Positions 1 through 10,596 of a stretch of DNA of 64,000 nucleotides are shown piece after piece. The translations under genes were made by a program, and so were the position numbers. The notes beneath the pieces were generated by a model. That model was not told the DNA's origin, made no database searches, and worked only from the letters and a program-made list of their open reading frames with translations. Position 1 is the stretch's first letter, and each line of letters opens with the position of its first letter. The stretch is from Tritrichomonas musculus (taxonomy: Eukaryota; Parabasalia; Tritrichomonadida; Tritrichomonadidae): positions 992,001-1,056,000 of the forward strand of contig JAPFFF010000004.1 in NCBI GenBank assembly GCA_039105265.1, given 5' to 3'.

Positions 1-359
1 ATTTTATCCTTTAAAGATTCTAATGAGTTTATTGAATCTTTTTTATGATGTACATAAAAAGATATGTATTCATGTAATATAAAAGTATCAAAAATAAAAG
101 GAAGCCCAACAATTTTCATTTTTTTAGCGAAATATGTAAAAATCAAAGAAAAATCTGATGGAGCACAAAAGGCAATTGAACGATGAAAGTAAAACGCATT
201 TGTAGCAGTATTAATTGATTGAAAAAGTAACTCATGTCTTATATGTTCTTGCCAAACTGGTTGTGTTCTGAATTTAAACCATACTCGCAAATTTGAATAT
301 AAAATCTCTCTTTTTTGACGTGTAGGCTTTCTACAAGTTTTTTTATTTTTTTGGTATAT
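1..359 (-). pseudogene. Unrecognised partial reading frame at the left edge
   Basis: On the minus strand one frame stays open from an in-frame TAA at 360-362 down to base 1, about 119 codons, and leaves the window. The composition looks protein-like: basic at its upstream end (motif CRKPTRQKRE), then a Trp/His-rich stretch, then hydrophobic runs such as SLIFTYF. No ATG lies near its upstream end; the first in-frame Met is about 80 codons in. It may therefore be a decayed gene or a downstream exon. I do not recognise the family. Confidence 0.3.
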
Positions 360-1106
360 TTAAATAAAGCATATATAATTAAATAATAATTGATAGGAAA
401 TATTTTTCAAATATAAAAGATAAAGTTTAAAATCGACTTTTTTAATTTGAAAAAAATTGAATGGTATTTTTATTTATTTTTATAATTTCAATAGGAATTG
501 AATGAAAAATCAATGAATTTTCATTCTTTTGATTTAATAATTTTTAATCAATTATCTATGATATATTTATAGTTTAAATATATAATTTTTATTAGCAAAT
601 TTTACACTTGACCGTTTATTATTTCATTTGGCGTCATAGGAAATTGAATCATTCCGTTTATTAATTCAACTTTTTCAATATAAATTCTCAACTAAACTTT
701 ATCTTTAGAGTTAGAAATAAATAAATGATATCAAATTGTAGCTTGGACGATGGAGAATATAATATCTCAAAAATATATCTCTAGGTCTATTGTAAGTTGT
801 GATATATCAATTTTAAAATTGATATATTTGTTTCATCTTTTTTGGAAGAAATCCTTTTCGGAAGCATATTTTAATTTAAATATTATTATACATATCTATA
901 TATCAATCTAAAAATTATTCCAAACCACAATTACATAAACTTGATTTTGTGATATTGGAAATAATGATGTAGAAAAAAAGTTCGTGAATAATAGATATTA
1001 TGTGTTCTAATTAAGATAAAATAAATATGTATTGTGTATACAATTTCATATTTTAAATTTATTGAATATTTCTAAAAAATAATCGAAGAAAATGCACTTT
1101 TTAATT
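360..1106. other. Gene-free AT-rich spacer
   Basis: About 750 bases of strongly AT-rich DNA without a convincing reading frame. A short direct repeat (CCGTTTATTA) occurs at about 611 and 655. Nothing else is recognisable. Confidence 0.6.
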
Positions 1107-1529
1107 TCAAAAAAATGAGTAGCCTACATATCTTTTTTGAGAAAACATTAATTTTATAAATTTTATTGAATCAACAACTGAAATTATTTGACCTATGTAC
1201 ACTTTAATTAATACTTGCGGATCATTTATATCAACAAAAGTAAATTTTGTATGATATTCTGGTTTTTTGATTTTTGTTTTAAAAGGTTTTATAGGTCTTT
1301 TAATGAAATTTGGTAATTGATTCAAAAAACAAGTTAAAAGTGTATAATTCCAGGTTTTGTTATATTGATCACTTGGGTAAATATTAAAATAACTATTTGC
1401 ATGATCGCTATGAAAAGCATCATCAAAAAAATAATTTGTTACAAACATTAGATCATAATCATCATTATGATCTGAATTTTGCATTTCCATCTTGAAAAAT
1501 AATGGCCGAAGAAAACCATCAAAATGCAT
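1107..1529 (-). CDS. Hypothetical 140-residue protein, doubtful
   Basis: The frame opens with an ATG (minus strand, base 1529) and runs 140 codons to a stop. The product is rich in Phe, Tyr, Asn and Asp, with an acidic N-terminal third (DHNDDYD), a basic middle (PIKPFKTKIKKP) and a hydrophobic C-terminus. No domain, signal peptide or repeat is recognised. It lies alone in gene-poor AT-rich DNA, upstream of the gene relic at the window edge and in the same direction. It could be a small real gene, a fragment of a decayed gene, or a chance ORF. Confidence 0.3.
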   Translation of the reverse strand: MHFDGFLRPLFFKMEMQNSDHNDDYDLMFVTNYFFDDAFHSDHANSYFNIYPSDQYNKTWNYTLLTCFLNQLPNFIKRPIKPFKTKIKKPEYHTKFTFVDINDPQVLIKVYIGQIISVVDSIKFIKLMFSQKRYVGYSFF

Positions 1530-2606
1530 TCAAAAAAATAGAAAGAAAAAAGTTCGAGAAAGTTCCATTTTTCAAATCTATCAAAATTGTTAACGGAATA
1601 CTGTCTACCCTTCTTTAAATATAAATATTTTATCCTTTCAAATTTGAGAGCTCTAGATTAGAGGTTAACTTAATTTGTGGCCAAAGTATTGAGTTCGAAA
1701 CTAAACCCCTTGACTTTTTTTTATTTTTATATAAATTAAGTAATTACGTTTCATTTACGCATTTTTTACATTTTAATACGTCTTTTCATTGAATTTTATA
1801 AAATTACAATTACGTCCGAAGGGTAATTATTAAGATAAAATTATTTTATTTTATTTTTTTATTTGAAAAAGTGGGGTGGAAAAATACGATAACCCAAAAT
1901 AAATTATATTTTATCAATGAGGCTCATTGAATGAGCACAAACTATTATTCCCTTATTCTGGATGAATTTTATAACCACAATTATAAAAAATGTGGTTTTC
2001 CACATAATAATTTGATCAAATATATATGCAATATTTATTTTACATTTATTTCAATGAAATCAAACTGTTGTAACTTTTTGTATCTTTATTTTGCTGATTG
2101 ATAATAATTCATTCAATTTTTATGAACACAATAATATAGAGATAAGATTCAATATCTCAATATTAAATGGATCATTTTGGTTTAAATATGAAAATAAAAG
2201 TGGTAATAGTAATTTAAAGTCAATAACATCCTTTAGAAGAGAATTTTGAAAGATTTCATTGAAATAATATTGATTTTTCAAAGATAATACCTACTTTAAA
2301 AGAGAAAAACCCTCTACTTATTTATTTAATACACATATTATTGATATCATCAATATTTTATTTGGTCATTACTATAAATTATACCAAATTAACCTTTGAA
2401 TTAACCGTTAACGTACACTTTGCATAATTGTGAAAATTTTTCAATTTTTTTTTTTTGTTATTGGTGAATTTTTGAAGTTAAATCAAAACCAACACAACAA
2501 AATTCAATTTTATTCAATGCATTCAATTATAAAAATATTCCATCGGCAAAAAAAAAATAAAATATTTAAAAATGATAGGATTTTCTGAGAATTAGTAATT
2601 TACACT
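1530..2606. other. Gene-free AT-rich spacer with small hairpins
   Basis: No credible gene. Two short perfect hairpins are visible: GCTCATT/AATGAGC with a one-base loop at 1922-1936, and ATGTGG-TTTT-CCACAT at 1990-2005. The second is preceded by another ACCACA copy that could pair with the same TGTGGT. Their role is unknown. Confidence 0.5.
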
Positions 2607-2611
2607 TCATT
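2607..2611 (+). promoter_or_regulatory. Initiator-like TCATT ahead of the transporter gene
   Basis: TCATT matches the trichomonad initiator TCA(+1)Y(T/A) known from Trichomonas vaginalis. Its A would be base 2609, giving a 25-base leader to the ATG at 2634. The motif is short and this DNA is AT-rich, so a chance match is possible. Confidence 0.3.
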
Positions 2612-2633
2612 GATATTAAATTCAAAAATTTCA

Positions 2634-3245
2634 ATGTCTCGTACTAGTCTCGACGCAATTGATGAAGAAAGCCTAAAGAGGAAAGTCTACATCATGGATA
2701 TGCCAGAAACACATCCAAATCCCGTACCTTTTGGATTTATTGGTTACGGTTTAAATGCAATCATTGTTGGTTTTGCGAATTTGACTGTATACAACAATGA
2801 TATAATTGTTTGGATGATGGCTGCTTTTTCAGGGGGCTTGATTCAGTTAATTACAGGTATATTTGAATTCAAACGAAATCAAATGTTTACAGCAACTGCT
2901 TATGCAGCTTATTCATGCTATTGGTTTGCTCAAGTCGCGATTTGGCTTGAAAATAGTATTCATGCTCCAATTGATAAATACGGATATGGTACATTTCAAC
3001 TGTTTTGGGGAATATTTACTTTAGCTATGTTTTTCGGAACATTAAAATCACCGATCACCGTCAAACTCGTATACATAACTCTCTTTCTTGTATACCTATT
3101 TCTCGCTATTTCCATATATATTGATAATAAGAAAGTTCAACAGGTTGCCGGAGCTTGTGGAGTTGCAAGTGGATTGATTGCCTTTTATAATGCAATGACC
3201 ACGATTATTTGCCATGAAAATGGAATTGCAAATCCACCAATCTAA
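2634..3245 (+). CDS. GPR1/FUN34/YaaH (SatP) family acetate/succinate transporter
   Basis: Encodes a 203-residue polytopic membrane protein. The family signature lies at residues 29-39 (NPVPFGFIGYG, against the usual NPAPLGL-x-GFG). It is followed by about six hydrophobic segments to residue 195, the family's normal size and topology. Relatives move acetate or succinate, as anions with protons or as channels. Trichomonads excrete acetate and succinate from fermentation, so an export role is plausible but inferred. The frame also opens at a TTG (2610), but the ATG at 2634, directly after TTTCA, is the natural start. The family is common in prokaryotes and fungi, so an old lateral transfer is possible. 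Composition matches the neighbours. Confidence 0.88.
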   Translation: MSRTSLDAIDEESLKRKVYIMDMPETHPNPVPFGFIGYGLNAIIVGFANLTVYNNDIIVWMMAAFSGGLIQLITGIFEFKRNQMFTATAYAAYSCYWFAQVAIWLENSIHAPIDKYGYGTFQLFWGIFTLAMFFGTLKSPITVKLVYITLFLVYLFLAISIYIDNKKVQQVAGACGVASGLIAFYNAMTTIICHENGIANPPI

Positions 3246-3835
3246 TTCAGATAATTAAAATTTTATGTTAATTAAAACATTAATAATAATGTTTAAGTTT
3301 ACTATTAAATTTAATGATAATTTCCAAATCATACTTGCAAATATTTTTTTTCTCCTACCAAATATAAATTCTATTTTATTTAGGTTAGATTATTTTAAGG
3401 GTGCCCGTTTATTATTTGTGAGAAGTTCCTTCCCAGAAAAAATCGATGAATTCCACTTTTTCACTAGTATATAAAAGATTTGGAATAGAAAATGACTTAT
3501 TATTCCGAAATATCAAAATATTATTTACTGAGATATATAAAATGAAATATGTTTTACTCTAATAATAGTTATATTTAACTTATGAATTAGAAAATTAAAC
3601 TGATTTACTTTTTAAAGATCGATACAGCATCATAACTAGGCTTGTTAAGTCTCGATATTCGATATCAATTATTAGCCTCTTTTATCGATATCGATAAAAA
3701 CGTTTAAAATTAAAAGTTGTAATCAATATCAATTTACCAGAAAAATTTTTGATATCAAATACTTCATATCTCCAAAAATCAATATAAATAATTAATTTAA
3801 ATTAAATAAACTATCTTTGTTAAAAGTATAAATTG
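3246..3835. other. Gene-free AT-rich spacer
   Basis: Intergenic DNA after the transporter. A 69-codon ATG ORF at 3265-3474 has no recognisable content and I do not count it as a gene. TATCGATATCGATA-like runs around 3655-3700 form small palindromes. Nothing else is supported. Confidence 0.5.
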
Positions 3836-4546
3836 AAAGGCATGGAAACTCTTTTTTGTGATTTTTTTTTGAGAGAAAAAAAGTTATGCTTTTTATTTTA
3901 AAAAAGAAAAATTATTATATATTAATACACATTAGAATTTATGATGAATTTATGAGTTTCAGATCAATCTAATCAAGTTGAAAATAATATGTATTTTTGA
4001 AATTTCAAAGATTATTATCACTTTATTAAGATACTTATTTATAATTATTTATATTAAAGTATTGGTTCATCATTATATGATAAATGTTTTAAAAAATGAT
4101 CTTTGAATATCAAGATAAATCTTACTTTTAAAAATAATGATATTTATTTTACAATTATCTTTAAAATCTTCTTACAAATTGTTTTGGAAATTATAAATAT
4201 AACTTAAAATAGTATATATTTTAAAATAAAATTATTTAAAGTATCAACTTTCTGGCTAAATAATGAGATATCAAAAAAAGCATTCAAAAAGTTTTAAAAA
4301 TGAAATAACGTATAAATTTCAACAAATTCAAAAAAATTCAATATCATTATATAAAAAATTAAAAAACGATCGATTATTTGTGAGTATTTTAAAAATAAAC
4401 ATCTCAAATTAAAAATTGTTTATATCTTAATTTAGTTCCAATAATAATTATGTTATTAATATATATTTACATTATATACTAAATAATAAATATAAGAAAT
4501 CAATATTATTGAAGTCTATAAGACAAATGGGAGTTTCCATGCCTTT
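3836..4546. mobile_element. Possible small non-autonomous element bounded by 16-bp inverted repeats
   Basis: AAAGGCATGGAAACTC at 3836-3851 recurs as its exact reverse complement at 4531-4546, enclosing 711 bp of AT-rich DNA with no ORF. A perfect 16-base inverted match containing seven G/C bases is very unlikely by chance here. I find no clear target-site duplication and the similarity does not extend further inward, so assignment as a MITE-like element is tentative. Confidence 0.4.
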
Positions 4547-4698
4547 TTTTTATTCAACAATAATTTGAGTAGAGGTTGAAATATTATTGGAATTTTCATT
4601 GAAAAAAAAGCGCCAAAAAATTAGTATTTCAATAGAAAACTTTTTTTCAATAGATACGTTCAAATTTTTTTATCAAATTTTTATATCAATATACCGAA

Positions 4699-7600
4699 AT
4701 GAAAAAAGCGAAAACAATAAATAATAATAAAATTTTAGCCACTAAAACGAATCTCAAACCTACTTCCAAAGATACTGGTAATAATAAAAAAAACCAATTA
4801 AAATCAGCAAATACAATTACTTCAAGCAGAAAAATAATTAAACATTCGAAAATGCTTCTTCATTCTTCTTCATCAATTTCATCTCCGAATAAAGATATCA
4901 AAAGCAATTTAACTTCAACATCCACTTCTCAAAATATTGTTAAAAAGCAGGTTTCCAGTACCAGTTTGAGTAAGAAAAGTAGTAATATTCCCGAAAAGCC
5001 AAAAACTAATACATCTCAAAATCCAATTAATTCTAATACCAAAAATCAGATTACAAAAAAGCAAAGCTCAAATGTCAATAAAAGTAATACTAATAATTTG
5101 AGTCCTAAGACTTCTGCCAAATATACTAAGCATCTTTCTGCTATTGAATTAAATAATCAGGGCGATAAATATTATACCGGAAAAGGAGTTCAAAAAGATC
5201 TTGCTAAAGCCATTAAGTATTATCAACAATCAGCGTCAAAAGGAAACTCAAATGCCTTAAGTCGTCTTGGAGATTTTTATCGAAAAGGTGAAGGATTAGA
5301 AAAAAATATACAAAAAGCAATTGAACATTACCAACAAGCGTCGCAAAAAGGTAATGCACAAGCTCAATATCACCTAGGAAGCTTTTATTATGATGGCCAA
5401 GGTGTTGAAAAAAACTTACCCAAAGCCGTTTATTATTTTTCAAAATCAGCAGAAAAAGGCAATTCGAATGCGTTAAATAGTTTAGCTGTATGTTATAGAA
5501 ACGGTGAAGGTGTTAGAAGAGATCTTCACAGATCATTTAACTTATTCAACGAATCCGCGAAAAAAGGAAATTCGACTGCATTAAATAATTTAGGCAATCT
5601 TTATTTCAACGGCGAAGGAGTTGAAATTGATTACGATAAAGCATTTGATTGCTATTTAAAGTCAGCTCGTCAAGGTAATACAAATGCGATGAATAATCTC
5701 GGTTTTTGCTACAAAAACGGAAAAGGAGTAAAACAAGACACTTCCAAAGCCTTTAAATACTTCCAGTTATCTGCCCAGCGAGAGAATCCAAACGCTTTAA
5801 ACAATCTCGGCTTTTGTTACAAAATGGGAAAAGGTTGTGAACAAGATTACCAAAAAGCGATTGAATTTTACCAAAAATCGTCCAATCAAGGCAATCCTAA
5901 TGCTATGTACAATCTTGGTGTTTGTTACTACAAAGGAGAAGGTGTTGAAAAAGATTTGGCAAAAGCTGTAGATTGCTATAAAAAAGCTTCAGAAAAAGGA
6001 AATTCTTATGCAATGAATGATCTCGGTTTCTGTTACCATTTTGGCAAAGGTGTTGAACAAGATTACAATTTAGCTGCCGAATTTTATCAAAAATCATCTG
6101 AATTGAATAATTCTAACGGATTGAACAACCTCGGTTATTGTTACAAGAAAGGAATCGGTGTTGAAAAGAACAATTTGAAAGCTTTTCAATACTATTCAAA
6201 ATCTGCCAAACAAGGAAACATCAGTGCTTACAATAACATGGGAATTTGCTACTTAAAAGGTGAAGGTGTTGAAAAAGATGCTACCAAAGCAGTTGAATAT
6301 TTCGATATAGCTGCTCAAAAGGGAAATTCATACTCGTTATGCATCCTTGGAGATTGTTACAATAGCGGAAAAGGTGTTGAAAGGGATGTAAACAAAGCTG
6401 TTCAATATTATCAAAAATCTGCTGATCAAGGAAACTCTGAAGCGCTAACTAAACTTGGTGATTGTTATTCTAAAGGTGAAGGTGTCGTTAAAGACTTGGC
6501 AAAGTCTTTGGAACTTTATGAAAAATCGGCCAAAAAAGGAAACAAAAAAGCTTTGTTGATCCTACAAAAAAATCAAGAACAAAATTCATTAGAATTAAAG
6601 CAAGATCAAGTAATTGACTTCCCTAATGAACAGGATGATTTATTAACTGACTCAGATGGCTGCTTTTTGAAAGAAGAAATTGACATCAACCATTCACCAA
6701 TACGTGCAAATGATAACCAAGGCGAAATTTTGGCTGCAAATGCAAACAAAATTGATTCAAATGAAGATGATTTAAATAAACAAATCGATCTGGATGACTT
6801 TGATGACTTAGATGAACTAGTTTTGAAGGAGAAACAAGATAATAATAATGAAAAAGAAGAGACTGTTGAAGCTGCTCATTCAAAGCCAATTGCAAAATCA
6901 CAAGACATATTCGAACAAAGCAATTCGGATCAGTATGACTATAAAGAAGATGAAGAATTAAATGAACTTCTAAAATCAGACGATATAACACAAAACAAAA
7001 ACATTGATGAAAAAGAGAATGAGAAAAATCAATCACAGACAGTCAATGATGATCAAGATCAATTAATTAATGATGATCAAGATCAAATAATCAATGATGA
7101 TCAAGATCAAATAATCAATGATGATCAAGATCAAATAATCAATGATGATCAAAATCAAGCAGTTAATGATGATCAAGATCAAATAGTTAATGATGATCAA
7201 GATCAAATAGTTAATGATGATCAAGATCAAATAATCAATGATGATCAAGATCAAATAATCAATGATGATCAAGATCAAATAATCAATGATGATCAAAATC
7301 AAATAATCAATGATGATCAAGATCAAATAATCAATGATGATCAAGATCAAATAATCAATGATGATCAAGATCAAATAATCAATGATGATCAAAATCAAAT
7401 AATCAATGATGATCAAGATCAAATAATCAATGATGATCAAAATCAAATAGTTAATGATGATCAAAATCAAATAGTTAATGATGATCAAGATCAAATAATC
7501 AATGATGATCAAGATCAAATAGTTAATGATGATCAAGATCAAATAATCAATGATGATCAAGATCAAATAATCAATGATGATCAAGATCAAATAGTTAATG

Positions 7601-10596
7601 ATGATCAAAATCAAATAGTTAATGATGATCAAGATAAAATAATCAATGATGATCAAAATCAAGCAGTTAATGATGATCAAATTGTAGCAGTTGATGATGA
7701 TCATGTTGAAGTTGCAAATGATGACAATTCAAATGTTAACATTAGTGATTCTTATGTGAAAGGCCAAAATAATGATGATAAAGAAGGCGTAGAAAATGCT
7801 CTTTCTAATTCATTCATTAATATGGATGATTCATTTTTAACTGAGGATAAAAATGATGAAGTTGTTGTTAAAGTTGTCAGTGACGATCAAAGCATTTCAG
7901 AGCAAGAGAACTCAACTTCAATTATGAATCTAGATGATTCATATATAAATGAAGAGGATGAAGCTCCGGTTGCAAACAACAAAGATGAAAGTAAAGATAA
8001 AGAAGACAACACAAATGCAATTAATAAAGAAGAAGACAATTCAAACGCTAATGCAAACAATAATGAATCAGCTAATAAGGAAGAAGAAAATTCAAATGTT
8101 AAAAACATTGATGAATCAGCTAATAAAGAAGAAGATAATCCAAATGTTAATGCAAACATTGATGAATCAGTTAATAAAGAAGAAGGCAATTCAATTGTTA
8201 ATGCAAACATTGATGAATCAGCTAATAAAGAAGAAGATAATCCAAATGTTAATGCAAACATTGATGAATCAATAAATAAAGAAGAAGATAATCCAAATGC
8301 AAACATTGATGAATCAATTAATAAAGAAGAAGTTAACGATATGAATTCGAATTTGGTTACAAACATGAACGATTCAATTGTTAAAGAAGAAGACAATTCG
8401 AATTCATTTGTTAACATGGATGACTCGATTGTTGAAGATGAGACCAAAGAAAGAGCCATCAGTAAGACTGTTGGCTTTAATCTAAATCAATCTGTACAAA
8501 GCAATTCAAACTCATTAATTAGTTTGGATGACTCATATTTAAAGGAAGAAAGCAATTCTAATTCAATGTTAAGTAGTAATCAAAATGTCTCTGAGCAAAG
8601 CAATTCCAATTCATTCATGAACATGGATGATTCTTTCATGAAAGAAGCAGAAATCAAAAAAGTTCTTCCCGAAGTTGTTAACCATAATGATAGCACCAAC
8701 GATAAAGGAAATTCAGACTCATTCACTAGTCAAGGCGACAGTTTTGTAAATGACTCAGACACAGAAAGAGATCTAGAACAAGAATTCGAACATTATCGAA
8801 AATTAGCAGAAGATGATAATGCAGATGCAATGAGTAAACTTGGCGACATTTACATCCGAGGAAGAGGAGTAACAAAGAGCATCAGCAAAGCCATTTTCTA
8901 CTATCAAAAAGCATCTGATCTTGGCAATTCAAATGCTTCATACAACCTTGGAAATTGTTATTATCATGGACGTGGTGTTCCCAAAGATCAAGTCAAAGCA
9001 GTTGAATTTTATCAGAAATCATCATCACAAGGAAATCCACGAGCATTGTGGAATCTTGGCTATTGTTATTCATATGGCAAAGGAGTTGAAAAGGACAACT
9101 TCAAAGCCTTTGAATGCTATCAAAAATCAGCAAAGCAAGATAATTCAAAAGCATTGTGTAGTTTAGGTGATTGTTACTATAACGGTCTTGGTATTGAAAA
9201 GAATTATTCAAAAGCAATTGAATATTATCAAAAATCAGCCCAAAAAGGTAATTCTTATGCACTTTGTAATTTAGGTGATTGTTATTACAATGGTGATGGT
9301 GTTGAAAAGAGTTACACCAAAGCTTTTGAATATTATCAACAATCAGCCAAACTTAAAAATTCAAATGCATTGAATTCTGTTGGTGATTGCTTTTATCATG
9401 GTGTTGGTGTTGAAATAAATTATGGTTTTGCAATTGAATTTTATGAAAAAGCAGCAAAACAAGGGAATTCAATAGCAATGTGGAATCTTGGATTTTGTTA
9501 TAAATATGGAAAAGGAGTTAAAAGAGACTTAGATCGATCATTTTATTATTATGATCAATCCGCAATTAAAGGCAATTCGAATGCATTGAATAACCTTGGT
9601 AATTGTTATTATAAAGGAGAAGGAGTTGAACGAGACTTTTCAAAAGCAGTTGAATATTATAAGAAATCTTCAGAACAAGGAAATTCGAATGCTTTGAATA
9701 ATCTTGGCAATTGTTATAAGAAAGGAAAAGGTGTTACTAAGAATATTTCAAAAGCTATTCAATATTATCAACAATCTTCAGAACAAGGAAATTCAAATGC
9801 ATTAAATAATCTTGGCGATTGTTATTATAATGGCGAAGGTTTTGAAAAAGATTATTTAAAGGCAATTGATTATTATCAAAAGTCAGCAACACAAGGAAAT
9901 CCTGATGCTTTGAATAATATCGGTTATTGTTATTATCATGGAAAAGGTGTTGCTGTTGATTACAAGAAGGCTGTCTTTTATTATAAACAAGCTGCTGAGC
10001 TTGGAAATCATAAAGCAATGTGCAGTCTAGGAAACTGTTATAGAAGTGGAAAAGGCGTTGATGTTGATAATAACAAAGCTGTTGAATTCTTCTTGAAATC
10101 TTCTGAATGCGGAAATTCAGCTGCAATGAATAATCTTGCTAATTGCTTCAAAAACGGCGACGGTGTTAAAAGAGATTACGAAACTGCAGTTGAATTTTAT
10201 CAGAAATCAGCAAAGAAAGGTAACGCAGCTGCTATGTGGAATTTGGGCCATTGTTACCATAAAGGTAAAGGCGTTGAAATGGACATTCCTAAGGCAATCG
10301 ATTATTACTTGAAATCGGCAAAACATGGAAATTCAATGGCATACATAACAATCGGTGATTGCTACAGAAATGGCGAAGGCGTGCCAAAGGACTTGAATAC
10401 AGCAATCGACTTTTATAGAAGAGCTTCTGATGCAGGAAATTCTGACGCATCGTTCATTCTTGGTAATTGTTATGTCGGCGGTTATGGTGTTAATAAGGAT
10501 ATGAATAAAGCTATCGAGCTTTACCAAAGATCTTATGATCAAGGAAACTTGGACGTCATAAATACAATTAATGAAATTAAAAAGCAAAAGAAATAA
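4699..10596 (+). CDS. Giant Sel1-repeat protein with two repeat blocks and an acidic repeat linker
   Basis: Encodes 1965 residues. Residues 1-145 are Ser/Thr/Lys/Asn-rich and disordered. Block 1 (about 151-618) holds 13 consecutive 36-residue Sel1 repeats with the usual LG-x-CY, G-x-GV and KA-x-x-YY-x-KSA pattern. An acidic linker follows, with 26 octapeptides (consensus NDDQDQII) at about 783-990 and a Ser/Asn/Asp region containing 15-17-residue units with the core DES-x-NKEED. Block 2 (1379-1954) holds 16 more repeats. Sel1 arrays form curved alpha-solenoids that scaffold protein complexes, as in ERAD and chitin-synthase activators. There is no signal peptide or membrane segment, so it is probably cytosolic. 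The ATG at 4699 lies 11 bases after a TCAAT. Partners are unknown. Confidence 0.92.
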   Translation: MKKAKTINNNKILATKTNLKPTSKDTGNNKKNQLKSANTITSSRKIIKHSKMLLHSSSSISSPNKDIKSNLTSTSTSQNIVKKQVSSTSLSKKSSNIPEKPKTNTSQNPINSNTKNQITKKQSSNVNKSNTNNLSPKTSAKYTKHLSAIELNNQGDKYYTGKGVQKDLAKAIKYYQQSASKGNSNALSRLGDFYRKGEGLEKNIQKAIEHYQQASQKGNAQAQYHLGSFYYDGQGVEKNLPKAVYYFSKSAEKGNSNALNSLAVCYRNGEGVRRDLHRSFNLFNESAKKGNSTALNNLGNLYFNGEGVEIDYDKAFDCYLKSARQGNTNAMNNLGFCYKNGKGVKQDTSKAFKYFQLSAQRENPNALNNLGFCYKMGKGCEQDYQKAIEFYQKSSNQGNPNAMYNLGVCYYKGEGVEKDLAKAVDCYKKASEKGNSYAMNDLGFCYHFGKGVEQDYNLAAEFYQKSSELNNSNGLNNLGYCYKKGIGVEKNNLKAFQYYSKSAKQGNISAYNNMGICYLKGEGVEKDATKAVEYFDIAAQKGNSYSLCILGDCYNSGKGVERDVNKAVQYYQKSADQGNSEALTKLGDCYSKGEGVVKDLAKSLELYEKSAKKGNKKALLILQKNQEQNSLELKQDQVIDFPNEQDDLLTDSDGCFLKEEIDINHSPIRANDNQGEILAANANKIDSNEDDLNKQIDLDDFDDLDELVLKEKQDNNNEKEETVEAAHSKPIAKSQDIFEQSNSDQYDYKEDEELNELLKSDDITQNKNIDEKENEKNQSQTVNDDQDQLINDDQDQIINDDQDQIINDDQDQIINDDQNQAVNDDQDQIVNDDQDQIVNDDQDQIINDDQDQIINDDQDQIINDDQNQIINDDQDQIINDDQDQIINDDQDQIINDDQNQIINDDQDQIINDDQNQIVNDDQNQIVNDDQDQIINDDQDQIVNDDQDQIINDDQDQIINDDQDQIVNDDQNQIVNDDQDKIINDDQNQAVNDDQIVAVDDDHVEVANDDNSNVNISDSYVKGQNNDDKEGVENALSNSFINMDDSFLTEDKNDEVVVKVVSDDQSISEQENSTSIMNLDDSYINEEDEAPVANNKDESKDKEDNTNAINKEEDNSNANANNNESANKEEENSNVKNIDESANKEEDNPNVNANIDESVNKEEGNSIVNANIDESANKEEDNPNVNANIDESINKEEDNPNANIDESINKEEVNDMNSNLVTNMNDSIVKEEDNSNSFVNMDDSIVEDETKERAISKTVGFNLNQSVQSNSNSLISLDDSYLKEESNSNSMLSSNQNVSEQSNSNSFMNMDDSFMKEAEIKKVLPEVVNHNDSTNDKGNSDSFTSQGDSFVNDSDTERDLEQEFEHYRKLAEDDNADAMSKLGDIYIRGRGVTKSISKAIFYYQKASDLGNSNASYNLGNCYYHGRGVPKDQVKAVEFYQKSSSQGNPRALWNLGYCYSYGKGVEKDNFKAFECYQKSAKQDNSKALCSLGDCYYNGLGIEKNYSKAIEYYQKSAQKGNSYALCNLGDCYYNGDGVEKSYTKAFEYYQQSAKLKNSNALNSVGDCFYHGVGVEINYGFAIEFYEKAAKQGNSIAMWNLGFCYKYGKGVKRDLDRSFYYYDQSAIKGNSNALNNLGNCYYKGEGVERDFSKAVEYYKKSSEQGNSNALNNLGNCYKKGKGVTKNISKAIQYYQQSSEQGNSNALNNLGDCYYNGEGFEKDYLKAIDYYQKSATQGNPDALNNIGYCYYHGKGVAVDYKKAVFYYKQAAELGNHKAMCSLGNCYRSGKGVDVDNNKAVEFFLKSSECGNSAAMNNLANCFKNGDGVKRDYETAVEFYQKSAKKGNAAAMWNLGHCYHKGKGVEMDIPKAIDYYLKSAKHGNSMAYITIGDCYRNGEGVPKDLNTAIDFYRRASDAGNSDASFILGNCYVGGYGVNKDMNKAIELYQRSYDQGNLDVINTINEIKKQKK
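7045..7668 (+). repeat. In-frame 24-bp tandem repeat, 26 units
   Basis: Twenty-six complete 24-bp units encode the octapeptide NDDQDQII, followed by a partial unit from 7669. Variation is limited to a few positions: GAT/AAT (Asp/Asn) in the sixth codon, and the last two codons, which encode mostly Ile-Ile or Ile-Val (AATC or AGTT at the unit end), with Ala-Val twice and Leu-Ile once. Every unit keeps the frame. The near-identity implies recent expansion by slippage or unequal exchange. Confidence 0.97.
8050..8330 (+). repeat. In-frame degenerate 51-bp tandem repeat
   Basis: About six units encode roughly 15-17 residues each around the core DESANKEEDN-x-NVNANI, within the acidic linker of the Sel1 protein. 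They are less uniform than the 24-bp array upstream and vary slightly in length. Confidence 0.75.

Noticed and set aside
3265-3474. 69-codon ORF after the transporter
   Set aside because: No recognisable content, no homology by eye, and composition like the AT-rich spacer.
7045-7668. CRISPR-like look of regular 24-bp repeats
   Set aside because: The units are directly adjacent with no spacers and encode an in-frame octapeptide in a eukaryotic gene.
7063-7704. 213-codon minus-strand ORF of Ile/Leu/Asn repeats
   Set aside because: It is the antisense reading of the 24-bp tandem array in the Sel1 gene; any frame without a stop in one unit stays open through all of them.
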